NCBI GenBank assembly: GCA_943331005.2
Contig: CALQJX020000006.1
Coordinates: 1-64,000, forward strand
Direction of reading: 5' to 3'
DNA length: 64,000 bases
Source: Bordetella parapertussis
Lineage (GTDB): Bacteria; Bacteroidota; Bacteroidia; Chitinophagales; Chitinophagaceae
Part shown: positions 54,101 to 62,634 of the stretch, piece by piece
How the letters are laid out: every line of letters begins with the position of its first letter
Numbering within the stretch: the first letter of the stretch is position 1
Notes under the pieces: generated by a model
The model's database searches: none
What the model was told of the DNA's origin: nothing
Seen by the model: only the letters and a program-made list of their open reading frames with translations
Translations under genes and position numbers: made by a program

Positions 54101-54499
54101 TTAGTATATGTTGCACATTACTTCACCACCTACGTTCTGAACGCGAGCTTCTTTATCGGTCATTACACCTTTAGAAGTAGAAACGATAGCAATACCGAGA
54201 CCGTTCTGAACTCTACGTATTTCTGATGGTTTAGCATACTGGCGAAGACCCGGGCGACTGATACGTTCGAGTGATTTGATAGCTGGTTCTTTGCTAACAG
54301 CATCATATTTCAATGCTATTTTGATAAGTCCCTGTTTGTTATCGTCTTCGAATTTGTATTTCAGGATGTAGCCTTTATCATAAAGGATCTCAGTCATACG
54401 TTTTTTAACGTTAGAAGCAGGGATCTCAACGATACGATGGCGAGCCATCTGAGCGTTACGAATACGGGTAAGGAAGTCTGCTATTGGATCTGTTACCAT
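54101..54499 (-). CDS. rpsH: Ribosomal protein S8
   Basis: A 132-residue S8; in other bacteria S8 also represses the spc genes by binding the rplE region of the mRNA. Markers: [40 protein letters not shown] and the C-terminal [20 protein letters not shown]. Confidence 0.98.
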   Translation of the reverse strand: MVTDPIADFLTRIRNAQMARHRIVEIPASNVKKRMTEILYDKGYILKYKFEDDNKQGLIKIALKYDAVSKEPAIKSLERISRPGLRQYAKPSEIRRVQNGLGIAIVSTSKGVMTDKEARVQNVGGEVMCNIY

Positions 54500-54591
54500 T
54501 TTATTTTTGTGTGTTTTTTAAAAAAGTTGTTACGAGTATCACCACCAGAGGGATGACTTTGAAACATTATCTAATGCCCGGAGGCTTCAGA

Positions 54592-54861
54592 TTACCAGCT
54601 TGCCTTGCGTACGCCTGGTATTTTGCCATCGAGTGCCATGTCGCGGAAAATGTTACGACATACACCGAAGTGACGCATGTAGCCACGTGGACGGCCAGTA
54701 AGCTGGCAACGGTTCCTGAGGCGTACAGGAGAAGAGTTCTTAGGAAGTTTATCAAGTGCTTCCAGATTTCCTGCTGCTTTCAGTTCTGCACGTTTAGCGG
54801 CATATTTGGCTACCAGGTGTTCACGTTTACGCTGGCGGGCTTTTACTGATTCTTTTGCCAT
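54592..54861 (-). CDS. rpsN: Ribosomal protein S14, zinc-free type
   Basis: An 89-residue S14. It starts [20 protein letters not shown] and ends [24 protein letters not shown] in the usual way. The two CxxC zinc motifs of the short form are absent, so this is the C- paralogue, as common in the phylum. Upstream codons to 54894 are not part of the family. Confidence 0.97.
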   Translation of the reverse strand: MAKESVKARQRKREHLVAKYAAKRAELKAAGNLEALDKLPKNSSPVRLRNRCQLTGRPRGYMRHFGVCRNIFRDMALDGKIPGVRKASW

Positions 54862-54935
54862 AGTTCTTTTATGTTTGAGTAGAAGGCGAAGCAACTAAGT
54901 TGCGACAACTTTTACCTGTATATCTTCTTGAAAAA

Positions 54936-55514
54936 TTATTTACCGGTTTTCTCCATGTTAGTGAATGGCATACCCATTTCTTTCAGGAGTTCGTAAGCCT
55001 CTTCGTTTGTTTTGGCAGTAGTCACGAAAGTGATGTCCATACCGCTGATACGAGCGATCTTATCGATGTTAATCTCCGGGTAGATGATCTGCTCTGTGAT
55101 ACCCATTGTGTAGTTACCGCGGCCGTCGAAAGATTTTTCGCTGATACCTTTGAAGTCACGTACACGTGGAAGTGATACAGAGATCAAACGATCAAGGAAT
55201 TCATACATCTTAACATTGCGCAGCGTAACACGGCAGCCGATAGGCATGTTTTTACGGAGCTTGAAGTTAGAGATGTCTTTTTTAGACATTGTAGCTATTG
55301 CTTTCTGGCCGGTAATGGTAGTCATTTCATTTACCGCTTCGTCTATCATCTTCTTATCAGATGTAGAACCTTTTACGCCCTGGTTCAGGCATATTTTCAC
55401 AATACGGGGACATTGCATCACCGTTTTGTACCCGAATTTTTTCATCAGCGCGGGTGCTGCTTCCTCCCTGTACTTCTTGAGTAAGCGCGGGCTGTATATT
55501 GCTGTCGTTGCCAT
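54936..55514 (-). CDS. rplE: Ribosomal protein L5
   Basis: A 192-residue L5, which bridges 5S rRNA to the P-site tRNA. Motifs include [40 protein letters not shown] and [20 protein letters not shown]. Its first base overlaps the last base of rplX, so translation is coupled. Confidence 0.98.
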   Translation of the reverse strand: MATTAIYSPRLLKKYREEAAPALMKKFGYKTVMQCPRIVKICLNQGVKGSTSDKKMIDEAVNEMTTITGQKAIATMSKKDISNFKLRKNMPIGCRVTLRNVKMYEFLDRLISVSLPRVRDFKGISEKSFDGRGNYTMGITEQIIYPEINIDKIARISGMDITFVTTAKTNEEAYELLKEMGMPFTNMEKTGK

Positions 55515-55852
55515 TATTTAATTGCCTCCCCTGATTTTTTAGATACACGAACAAATCCGGTTTCTGTGCGCTCACGCCTGATACGGGCAGGAGCTTTTGC
55601 TTTCGCATCCCACAACATTACGTTGGAGATATTGATAGGAGCTTCCTCCTTAACAATGCCACCCTGAGGGTTCTGCGCATTAGGCTTCAGGTGCTTGGTC
55701 ACCATGTTTACACCTTCTACGAGCACACGGCCTTTTGAAGGAGAAACGGAGAGCACAGTGCGTGGCTGCGTGCGGCTCTTGTCATCACCCGCGATCACTA
55801 CAACGCTGTCGCCTTTCCTGATATTGAACTTTGGTTTGAATCTCTTGTTCAC
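55514..55852 (-). CDS. rplX: Ribosomal protein L24
   Basis: A 112-residue L24, an assembly initiator at the exit of the 50S tunnel. The KOW motif is [20 protein letters not shown] with the following [17 protein letters not shown]. The C-terminal half ([20 protein letters not shown]) is typical. A strong -7 box precedes it at 55900. Confidence 0.98.
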   Translation of the reverse strand: MNKRFKPKFNIRKGDSVVVIAGDDKSRTQPRTVLSVSPSKGRVLVEGVNMVTKHLKPNAQNPQGGIVKEEAPINISNVMLWDAKAKAPARIRRERTETGFVRVSKKSGEAIK

Positions 55853-55899
55853 TGTTTAAAAATTTGTGTTACACATTGCCGTTCTTTTGAAACGGGCTG

Positions 55900-55907
55900 C
55901 AAAGGTA
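55900..55907 (-). promoter_or_regulatory. Internal promoter -7 box upstream of rplX
   Basis: Minus-strand TACCTTTG followed by GCAGCC, the same box and context as at infA, tRNA-Met and rpsJ. It lies in the 63-base gap between rplN and rplX and could start a spc-type sub-transcript. No good -33 match at the ideal distance. Confidence 0.6.
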
Positions 55908-55915
55908 TAACAATT

Positions 55916-56284
55916 TTACAATACTTCCGGTGCGAGGGAAACAATTTTCATGTATCCTTTATCACGCAATTCACGGGCTACCGGGCCGAATATACGTGTA
56001 CCCCTTGGGTCGTCTGAGTTGTTGAGCAAAACAACAGCGTTATCATCAAAACTGATGTAAGAGCCATCTTTGCGGCGCAACTTGTTCTTGGTGCGAACGA
56101 TAACCGCTTTCGACACGGTACCTTTCTTTACACCACCACCTGGTAAGGCATCCTTTACAGTAACGACGATCTTATCGCCGATGCCTGCGTAATCCTGACC
56201 TGAATTGCCCAGCACACGTATGCAAAGCACTTCTTTGGCACCACTGTTATCGGCTACATTAAGCCGGGATTCTTGTTGTATCAT
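55916..56284 (-). CDS. rplN: Ribosomal protein L14
   Basis: A 122-residue L14 at the subunit interface. Starts [20 protein letters not shown] and continues with [20 protein letters not shown] and [20 protein letters not shown]. Exactly the standard length. Confidence 0.98.
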   Translation of the reverse strand: MIQQESRLNVADNSGAKEVLCIRVLGNSGQDYAGIGDKIVVTVKDALPGGGVKKGTVSKAVIVRTKNKLRRKDGSYISFDDNAVVLLNNSDDPRGTRIFGPVARELRDKGYMKIVSLAPEVL

Positions 56285-56292
56285 CTTAAAGG

Positions 56293-56553
56293 TTACTTAG
56301 CTTTTTCAATAATTTCTACCAAGCGCCAGCGTTTAGTTTTGCTGAGCGGGCGAGTTTCCATGATGCGCACTACGTCGCCTATGCCGGCATTGTTCTGCTC
56401 GTCATGTGCATGAAAACTGGATGATTTTTTAAGAAACTTACCATAAATGGGGTGTTTCACTTTACGTTCAACAGTAACAGTGATGGTTTTTGTCATCTTG
56501 TTGCTGCTTACTACCCCTATACGGGTTTTCCTGCTTTTTCTTTCGGTCGTCAT
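56293..56553 (-). CDS. rpsQ: Ribosomal protein S17
   Basis: An 86-residue S17, a primary binder of the 16S 5' domain. [20 protein letters not shown] and [20 protein letters not shown] are diagnostic. It begins 18 bases after rpmC and ends 8 bases before rplN. Confidence 0.98.
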   Translation of the reverse strand: MTTERKSRKTRIGVVSSNKMTKTITVTVERKVKHPIYGKFLKKSSSFHAHDEQNNAGIGDVVRIMETRPLSKTKRWRLVEIIEKAK

Positions 56554-56571
56554 AATTGACAGTATAATTTA

Positions 56572-56784
56572 TTATAAACCTAATGCTCTTTTACGCTGTT
56601 CAGTTTTGAGGCGAGCGATACCGCGACGCATCATCTTGATAGAAAGCGGATTCTCTATTGGGTTCACCGCATGGCTGAACTTAGTTTTCTTAAGGCGAAC
56701 TTCTTCGTCACTGATCTTTTCATTCAGCGCTTCGTTGTCCAGCGCACGGTATTCAGCCGTCATCGCTTTTTTAGTATTTGCCAT
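56572..56784 (-). CDS. rpmC: Ribosomal protein L29
   Basis: A 70-residue helical protein at the tunnel exit. The body has EKISDEEVRLKKTKFSHAVN and PIENPLSIKMMRRGIARLKT, the characteristic L29 helix-hairpin. A 130-base gap separates it from rplP. Confidence 0.96.
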   Translation of the reverse strand: MANTKKAMTAEYRALDNEALNEKISDEEVRLKKTKFSHAVNPIENPLSIKMMRRGIARLKTEQRKRALGL

Positions 56785-56914
56785 TTCTTTATTTTTTTAG
56801 TAGTGAGTCGGAAGTTGCGTACTGAAACTTGTGGTACCGGTAATCAACTGAAACACTTTTTTATTATAATCGGGGGAAGCTTTGCGGCTTGTCTCCGGGT
56901 TGTACTTTATTGTA

Positions 56915-57337
56915 TTATGCTCCTGCGTAGTCGTGACGAACAACGAACTTGGTTTTGATAGGGAGCTTCTGAGCTGCGAGCTCGAGTGCTTCCTGTGCAA
57001 CCTGCATTGGTACACCTTCCAGCTCGAACATGATCAGTCCTGGTTTCACAACAGCTGCCCAGAACTCCAGGTTACCCTTACCTTTACCCATACGCACTTC
57101 AGCAGGCTTGCGGGTGATTGGTTTGTCCGGGAATATGCGGATCCACACATTACCTTCACGCTTCATGTGACGGGTCATTGCCTGGCGCGCAGCTTCTATC
57201 TGGCGGTTCGTGATCCACTTTGGTTCAAGAGCCTTAAGGCCGAATGATCCAAATGCGATCGTTGCTCCGCGTTGTGCGTTACCTCTGATCCTGCCTTTAT
57301 GCGCTTTACGATGTTTAGTTTTTTTCGGTTGTAACAT
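56915..57337 (-). CDS. rplP: Ribosomal protein L16
   Basis: A 140-residue L16 close to the A-site tRNA elbow. Starts [20 protein letters not shown], with [40 protein letters not shown] and [20 protein letters not shown]. Normal length. Confidence 0.98.
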   Translation of the reverse strand: MLQPKKTKHRKAHKGRIRGNAQRGATIAFGSFGLKALEPKWITNRQIEAARQAMTRHMKREGNVWIRIFPDKPITRKPAEVRMGKGKGNLEFWAAVVKPGLIMFELEGVPMQVAQEALELAAQKLPIKTKFVVRHDYAGA

Positions 57338-57377
57338 TGTTACACGTTTTATTAAAAAAGTATCTTAATAATATTGA

Positions 57378-58214
57378 TTATCTGCGTCCACCTGGTGCGC
57401 CTGCGCCACCGCGACGATCTCCGCCACCACGACGGTCACCACCTGGTCCGCGACGGTCGCCACCGCGACGGTCACCTCTTTCACCACGCTCACCACCACG
57501 GCCTTCTGCACCCTGGAAGCCACCTGTCGGACGATTGCCGCGGTTGTCTGAGTTTGCAGAGAAGTTAGGATTGAGATCACGCTTACCCAGTACTTCACCT
57601 TTACATATCCAGATCTTCAGACCTATCTTACCATATACAGTCATTGCGTATACAGAAGCGTAGTCGATATCCATACGGTAAGTATGCAGTGGAGTACGTC
57701 CTTGTTTGAATTCTTCGCTACGGGCGATCTCAGCACCGTTCAGACGGCCACCTGCTTTGATCTTGATACCTTCAGCACCCATACGCATTGCAGTAGTGAT
57801 TGCCATTTTGATAGCACGTTTGTAGCTAACACGGCCTTCTATCTGACGAGCGATGGTTTCACCTACTATCATTGAGTCCAGTTCCGGGCGACGGATCTCC
57901 ATGATGTTGATCTGTACGTCATCCTTTTTGGTCAGCTTTTTCAGCTCCTCTTTGATACGGTCAACTTCCGTACCACCTTTACCTATGATGATACCAGGTT
58001 TTGAAGTGTGTATGGTGATGATCAGCTTGCCCAGTGTGCGCTCAATAACAATACGGGAAATACCGCCTTTGTTGATACGTGCATTGAGGTAGTTGCGGAT
58101 CTTGTGGTCTTCAACCAGTTTAGCGCCGAAGTCCTTTTTTTCGCCATACCACATTGAGTCCCATCCGCGGATGATGCCCAACCTGTTACCTATAGGATTA
58201 CATTTTTGACCCAT
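57378..58214 (-). CDS. rpsC: Ribosomal protein S3 with Arg/Gly-rich tail
   Basis: A 278-residue S3. The standard part (about 1-220) starts [20 protein letters not shown], has the KH motif [20 protein letters not shown] and ends with [13 protein letters not shown]. The last 55 residues are an extra low-complexity tail of RGG-like words ([19 protein letters not shown]). E. coli S3 has about 233 residues. Such tails occur in other Bacteroidota and may bind RNA. Confidence 0.97.
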   Translation of the reverse strand: MGQKCNPIGNRLGIIRGWDSMWYGEKKDFGAKLVEDHKIRNYLNARINKGGISRIVIERTLGKLIITIHTSKPGIIIGKGGTEVDRIKEELKKLTKKDDVQINIMEIRRPELDSMIVGETIARQIEGRVSYKRAIKMAITTAMRMGAEGIKIKAGGRLNGAEIARSEEFKQGRTPLHTYRMDIDYASVYAMTVYGKIGLKIWICKGEVLGKRDLNPNFSANSDNRGNRPTGGFQGAEGRGGERGERGDRRGGDRRGPGGDRRGGGDRRGGAGAPGGRR

Positions 58215-58240
58215 TACGTTGATTATTAAACTTGAATATT

Positions 58241-58621
58241 TTAGTTACCTGAGTTTTCGTTTTCTGTTACTGCTACCGGATTGCGGCTATCCACAATTAT
58301 AGTGATATGGTTGCTACGCTTACGAACACGGTATGCACGACCCTGTGGAGCGGGGCGCATACGCTTCAGCATACGGCCGCCATCTACGAATATAGTCTTT
58401 ACATACAGGTTGGCATCAGCAACGTCCACACCTTCGTTCTTAACCCTCCAGTTAGCGATGGCGCTAACCAGCAGTTTTTCCAAAGGTACTGAGTTATGCT
58501 TCGTGCTGAACTTCAGTGTGTTCAGCGCATTTTCCACTTCCATACCACGGATAAGATCGGCCAGAAGGCGCATCTTGCGGGGGGAGGTCGGTAAATTTCT
58601 TAAACGGGCAACAGCTTCCAT
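58241..58621 (-). CDS. rplV: Ribosomal protein L22
   Basis: A 126-residue L22 whose long hairpin lines the exit tunnel. Markers are [40 protein letters not shown] and the tunnel-hairpin region [20 protein letters not shown]. The last residues (VTENENSGN) form a short polar tail. Confidence 0.98.
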   Translation of the reverse strand: MEAVARLRNLPTSPRKMRLLADLIRGMEVENALNTLKFSTKHNSVPLEKLLVSAIANWRVKNEGVDVADANLYVKTIFVDGGRMLKRMRPAPQGRAYRVRKRSNHITIIVDSRNPVAVTENENSGN

Positions 58622-58710
58622 TATTATTGTTTTTTATTGATGTTTCCACCAACTAATTTGTATTGCTTTTTCTTTTATTTTGCTCAGCACAGATCATCTG
58701 TGTGTTGCTA

Positions 58711-58977
58711 TTACTTCTGACCGCTATGTCCTTTGAAGTTGCGGGTAGGTGAAAATTCACCCAGTTTGTGGCCTACCATGTATTCAGTAACGTATACTGG
58801 TATGAACTTGTTGCCATTGTGCACAGCGAATGTCTGACCCACGAAATCAGGGGTGATAGTGCTGCGGCGGCTCCAGGTTTTGATAACGCCTTTTTTCGCC
58901 TTCCCTTCAGCTATAGCTTCTACCTTCTTGTTAAGGTTAGCATCTACGTAAGGTCCTTTTCTTATTGAACGAGCCAT
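58711..58977 (-). CDS. rpsS: Ribosomal protein S19
   Basis: An 88-residue S19 of the 30S head. [40 protein letters not shown] and the end [20 protein letters not shown] are standard. Confidence 0.98.
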   Translation of the reverse strand: MARSIRKGPYVDANLNKKVEAIAEGKAKKGVIKTWSRRSTITPDFVGQTFAVHNGNKFIPVYVTEYMVGHKLGEFSPTRNFKGHSGQK

Positions 58978-59050
58978 TTTTTGACTTTTTATTTTTAATC
59001 CCCTTTTGGGGAACTTTTAAACCGATTAGTTTTTCCCTTTGGCCGGCAGA

Positions 59051-59893
59051 CTATTTGTTAGCCAGTTTCTTGCCGTTCTTGCGCTGGATGATGAGCTTGT
59101 TAGAAGCCTTAGTCCTGCTACGAGTGATCTCACCTTTAGCGTATTTACCTTTACGGCTACGTGGGTGACCACCAGAAGAACGACCTTCACCACCACCCAT
59201 CGGGTGATCGACAGGGTTCATCGCAACACCACGGTTACGTGGTTTGATGCCTTTCCAACGGTTACGACCTGCTTTACCCATTGACTGGAGTGCGTGATCG
59301 CTGTTTGATACGATACCTACAGTTGCTACGCAGGTGCTCAGTACTTTACGGAGCTCACCGCTTGGCATTTTCAGCACGCAATATTTTTCTTCTTTAGCGC
59401 TCAGCTGTGCGTAAGTACCAGCAGAACGTGCAAGAGCTCCACCGCGACCCGGCTGCAGCTCGATATTGTGTATCACAGTACCAAGAGGCATGTTTTTCAG
59501 TGGGAGCGCGTTACCAACTTCTGGTGCTGCGTCTGCGCCGCTTACTACTACTGTACCTACCTGAAGACCCTGAGGAGCGATGATATAACGTTTTTCACCA
59601 TCGGCATAGTTGAGCAGAGCGATGAAAGCTGTACGGTTAGGATCGTATTCGATAGTCTTAACTGTAGCGTTGATACCGTTTTTGTTACGCTTGAAATCTA
59701 TGATACGATATTTGGTTTTGTTACCTCCACCAATGTAGCGCATCGCACGACGGCCCTGAACGTTACGGCCACCTGTACCAGACTGAGCTTCGAGGAGGCT
59801 CTTTTCGGGTACATTAGTTGTAACCTCCGCATAAGCGTTACCTATTCTCCAGCGGGTTCCGGCTGTGACCGGTTTGTATTTACGTAATGCCAT
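59051..59893 (-). CDS. rplB: Ribosomal protein L2
   Basis: A 280-residue L2 near the peptidyl transferase centre. Starts [20 protein letters not shown]. Markers include [40 protein letters not shown] and [20 protein letters not shown] with the conserved His of the catalytic-site region. Slightly longer than the usual 273-276. Confidence 0.98.
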   Translation of the reverse strand: MALRKYKPVTAGTRWRIGNAYAEVTTNVPEKSLLEAQSGTGGRNVQGRRAMRYIGGGNKTKYRIIDFKRNKNGINATVKTIEYDPNRTAFIALLNYADGEKRYIIAPQGLQVGTVVVSGADAAPEVGNALPLKNMPLGTVIHNIELQPGRGGALARSAGTYAQLSAKEEKYCVLKMPSGELRKVLSTCVATVGIVSNSDHALQSMGKAGRNRWKGIKPRNRGVAMNPVDHPMGGGEGRSSGGHPRSRKGKYAKGEITRSRTKASNKLIIQRKNGKKLANK

Positions 59894-59959
59894 TTTTATT
59901 GTTGATTTACGGTTTGCTGTGCAAACCCTTTAACCATTTAACTAATTAACTTATCTATC

Positions 59960-60256
59960 TTATGCAGTGAACAGGTCGATCGTATCACCTTCAGCGAGTG
60001 TAACCACTGCTTTTTTGTACGATGGTTTGCGGCCTGTAAGCAATCCCGCTTTAGTGAAGCGTGATTTGTTCTTAGCAGGAACCACTATTGTGTTTACGTT
60101 AGCTACGCGCACACCGTAAAAAGTTTCAACTGCTTTTTTAATTTCCAGTTTGTTGGCACTGTGTCCGACAACGAATGTGTAGCGGCCACTGCGCTCCATC
60201 TGGAGATTTACCTTTTCGGTGATCACCGGCCTTACCAACACTTCTGATGCTTTCAT
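59960..60256 (-). CDS. rplW: Ribosomal protein L23
   Basis: A 98-residue L23, the chaperone and SRP docking protein at the tunnel exit. Starts with KASEVLVRPVITEKVNLQME and has KKAVETFYGVRVANVNTIVV and TGRKPSYKKAVVTLAEGDTI. Confidence 0.97.
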   Translation of the reverse strand: MKASEVLVRPVITEKVNLQMERSGRYTFVVGHSANKLEIKKAVETFYGVRVANVNTIVVPAKNKSRFTKAGLLTGRKPSYKKAVVTLAEGDTIDLFTA

Positions 60257-60349
60257 TTTGTTTACTTTTTATTGTTGTTAGTCCATAGTCTCTTTTGAGG
60301 GAGACAAGAAGACACAGATATTATTTGTTCTAGCTTACTGCTGTGAGGC

Positions 60350-60985
60350 TTAAGCAACTGCTGCTGGTTCTTCGCCAAACATTTTAGCTGCAGACTCAGT
60401 GAGGATGATAACGCTTGCGTTAGTGATATCGTAAGTGTTGAGATCGCTGAGTACAACTGTCTTGTTTGAAGAGATGTTGCGGCCGCTGAGGTAAACATTG
60501 GCATCATGCTCCGGGAGCACTACCATAGATTTCCTGTTTTCGCCACGAAGTGATTCGAGCATAAGAGAGAAATCTTTTGTTTTAGGAGCAGCGATGTTGA
60601 GGTCTTCAACAACAACTATCTTATTCTCACGAGCTTTGTATACCAGGGCAGATATTTTAGCCAGATCTTTCACCTTACGGTTCAACTTGAAGTTGTAACC
60701 ATGAGGTACAGGACCGTTAACGGCACCACCACCTTTATACAATGGGTTACGGATGTTACCCTTACGAGAGCCACCAGTACCTTTCTGTTTGTGCAGTTTC
60801 TTTGAAGAGCCCTTTACTTCCGCGCGGGTCTTAGATTTGTGGGTACCCTGACGCTGTGCTGCGAGATACTGCTTTACCGCGAGGTAAATACAATGATCAT
60901 TGGGTTCTGCACCGAAAATTTCATCAGGAAGTTCAACTGAACGGCCTGTTTTTGCACCTTTAGTATTTAAAACGTCAACTAGCAT
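60350..60985 (-). CDS. rplD: Ribosomal protein L4
   Basis: A 211-residue L4, which lines the tunnel and in some bacteria represses the S10 operon. The extended loop is KLHKQKGTGGSRKGNIRNPL and GGAVNGPVPHGYNFKLNRKV. The C-terminal tail (FGEEPAAVA) is short. It starts 7 bases after rplC. Confidence 0.98.
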   Translation of the reverse strand: MLVDVLNTKGAKTGRSVELPDEIFGAEPNDHCIYLAVKQYLAAQRQGTHKSKTRAEVKGSSKKLHKQKGTGGSRKGNIRNPLYKGGGAVNGPVPHGYNFKLNRKVKDLAKISALVYKARENKIVVVEDLNIAAPKTKDFSLMLESLRGENRKSMVVLPEHDANVYLSGRNISSNKTVVLSDLNTYDITNASVIILTESAAKMFGEEPAAVA

Positions 60986-60992
60986 GACTAAA

Positions 60993-61610
60993 TTAATTCT
61001 GAATTAAAACAATAGATCCGTTATGTCCCGGAACCGAACCGCTTATCAATATATAGTTCTTATCGGCGAAGATTTTCACCACACGAAGTGCCTTAACCTT
61101 TACACGGTCGTTGCCCATGCGGCCTGCCATGCGCATGCCTTTGAAGACGCGGCTAGGATAAGATGAACCGCCTACAGAACCTGGTGCACGCTGACGATCA
61201 TGCTGGCCATGGGTAGCTTCACCCACACCGCTAAAACCGTGACGACGTACAACACCCTGGAAACCTTTACCTTTGGAAGTGCCGATAACACTTACTTTTT
61301 CACCTTCGGTAAATATTTCACAGGTGATGGCTTCACCTACATTCTTATCAATGGAACAATTGCGAATTTCTTTTACAACACTCTTGGGAGTAGTGTTAGC
61401 CTTGGCGAAGTGATTGATGAGTGCCGCAGGCGTATTTTTTTCTTTAGCCTCGCCGTATGCTATCTGCAGCGAGTCGTAACCGTCGGTATCCACGGTCTTC
61501 TTTTGAGTAACCACACAAGGTCCAGCTTCGATAATGGTGCAGGCTGTCTGCTTTCCATTAGGCTCAAAAATGCTGGTCATACCGATTTTTTTACCAATAA
61601 TACCTTTCAT
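60993..61610 (-). CDS. rplC: Ribosomal protein L3
   Basis: A 205-residue L3. Starts MKGIIGKKIGMTSIFEPNGK and has GKGFQGVVRRHGFSGVGEAT and HGQHDRQRAPGSVGGSSYPS; the Gln after Gly in this loop is the usual methylation site of L3. C-terminal GSVPGHNGSIVLIQN is normal. Confidence 0.98.
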   Translation of the reverse strand: MKGIIGKKIGMTSIFEPNGKQTACTIIEAGPCVVTQKKTVDTDGYDSLQIAYGEAKEKNTPAALINHFAKANTTPKSVVKEIRNCSIDKNVGEAITCEIFTEGEKVSVIGTSKGKGFQGVVRRHGFSGVGEATHGQHDRQRAPGSVGGSSYPSRVFKGMRMAGRMGNDRVKVKALRVVKIFADKNYILISGSVPGHNGSIVLIQN

Positions 61611-61723
61611 TATTATATTATTTTAGCTAAGCGCCCGGGTCCTATAATGTGTGGGCCGGGATTAGCTGTTTTTCAATGTTTTTAAAGAACTGGTCTTTCA
61701 GATTCCGCCATGGGCGGCCATCA

Positions 61724-62029
61724 TCAAGCTTTAATTTCTACTTCTACTCCGCTTGGCAGGTCCAGCTTCGACAATGCGTCAACTGTACGTGAAGAAGACG
61801 TGTAGATATCCAGGAGACGCTTGTGCGTGCATAGCTGGAACTGCTCACGTGCTTTCTTGTTTACGTGCGGAGAACGCAATACTGTAAAGATCTTTTTCTC
61901 TGTGGGCAAAGGAATAGGGCCTGTAACCACTGCTCCTGTATTGCGCACCGTCTTAACGATTTTATCAGCTGATTTATCAACCAGATTGTGGTCGTAAGAT
62001 TTTAGCTTTATTCTGATACGCTGTGACAT
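61724..62029 (-). CDS. rpsJ: Ribosomal protein S10
   Basis: A 101-residue S10, first gene of the S10-spc block, and the NusE partner in antitermination. The start [20 protein letters not shown] at 62029 is used; the frame reaches 62071, but those residues lie between promoter and start. [20 protein letters not shown] and the C-terminal [13 protein letters not shown] are standard. Confidence 0.98.
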   Translation of the reverse strand: MSQRIRIKLKSYDHNLVDKSADKIVKTVRNTGAVVTGPIPLPTEKKIFTVLRSPHVNKKAREQFQLCTHKRLLDIYTSSSRTVDALSKLDLPSGVEVEIKA

Positions 62030-62068
62030 ACTTATAAATATCTTCTTCCCTTTAAAAATTTGGGACTG

Positions 62069-62098
62069 CAAAGGTAAGCAACATTTTCAATTAGCAAA
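62069..62098 (-). promoter_or_regulatory. Main promoter of the S10-spc ribosomal operon
   Basis: On the minus strand TTTG (62098-62095), an 18-base spacer and TACCTTTG (62076-62069) match the Bacteroidota -33/-7 promoter almost perfectly. The start codon of rpsJ lies 40 bases downstream. This is the best promoter match in the window. Confidence 0.85.
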
Positions 62099-62193
62099 AT
62101 ATTTTTGATTATTTTTTTAAATTGTCCTGTAACTCCCATGTGGTGCAGCCTCGTTTCTATATCCACATTATATACTTCCCTGCTAAGGGGCTG

Positions 62194-62201
62194 CAAATGT
62201 A
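62194..62201 (-). promoter_or_regulatory. Possible second, distal promoter of the S10 operon
   Basis: Minus-strand TACATTTG followed by CAGCCCC fits the -7 consensus, about 165 bases before rpsJ. No -33 match was found. If active it would give a 150-base leader, long enough to hold regulatory structure. Confidence 0.35.
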
Positions 62202-62634
62202 AGGCTTCCTGCTGTCATTCGAACAGTTGCACTCCCGAATACCTAATTATTTTTTATTATTCAGCCGTAAATGCCCTTTCTACTGCTGTTTCCGGGCCGC
62301 TTTCATCTAAAATAAACTTGCGTTTGCGGGTGCAGACAGTACAAGAATACACCGGTATGAGCATTAAAAACGGGGACGTGAGTCCCTAATCTGTGTAAGG
62401 AGCAACTCCCCGATACGCTCAATACCCCAGCAGGCAACGCTACCCCCCCCCATAACAATATATACATTACCGGCTCATCATACTGAAAGTGAAGTAAGGG
62501 TTTAAACACTTCTACAAACGCTGAAATAGGCTACCAGCGGCAATTGCAGCGATGCGGCATGCCAATCATCATAATTTGCGTTATATTTACAGCTGTATTA
62601 TCTTATCGAAAAATCACACCAAAACTATCTGACA
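62202..62634. other. Noncoding gap between rpsJ and the NHL-repeat gene
   Basis: No credible gene. A small palindrome GGGAC-GTGA-GTCCC lies near 62373 and a run of nine C residues at 62443-62451. A weak TATATTTA box lies at 62584-62591, 44 bases before the GTG chosen for the downstream gene. Confidence 0.4.

Noticed and set aside
62105..62389. 94-residue plus-strand ORF upstream of the NHL-repeat gene
   Set aside because: Low-quality Cys-rich sequence lying over minus-strand S10 promoter elements; codon use is unlike neighbours.
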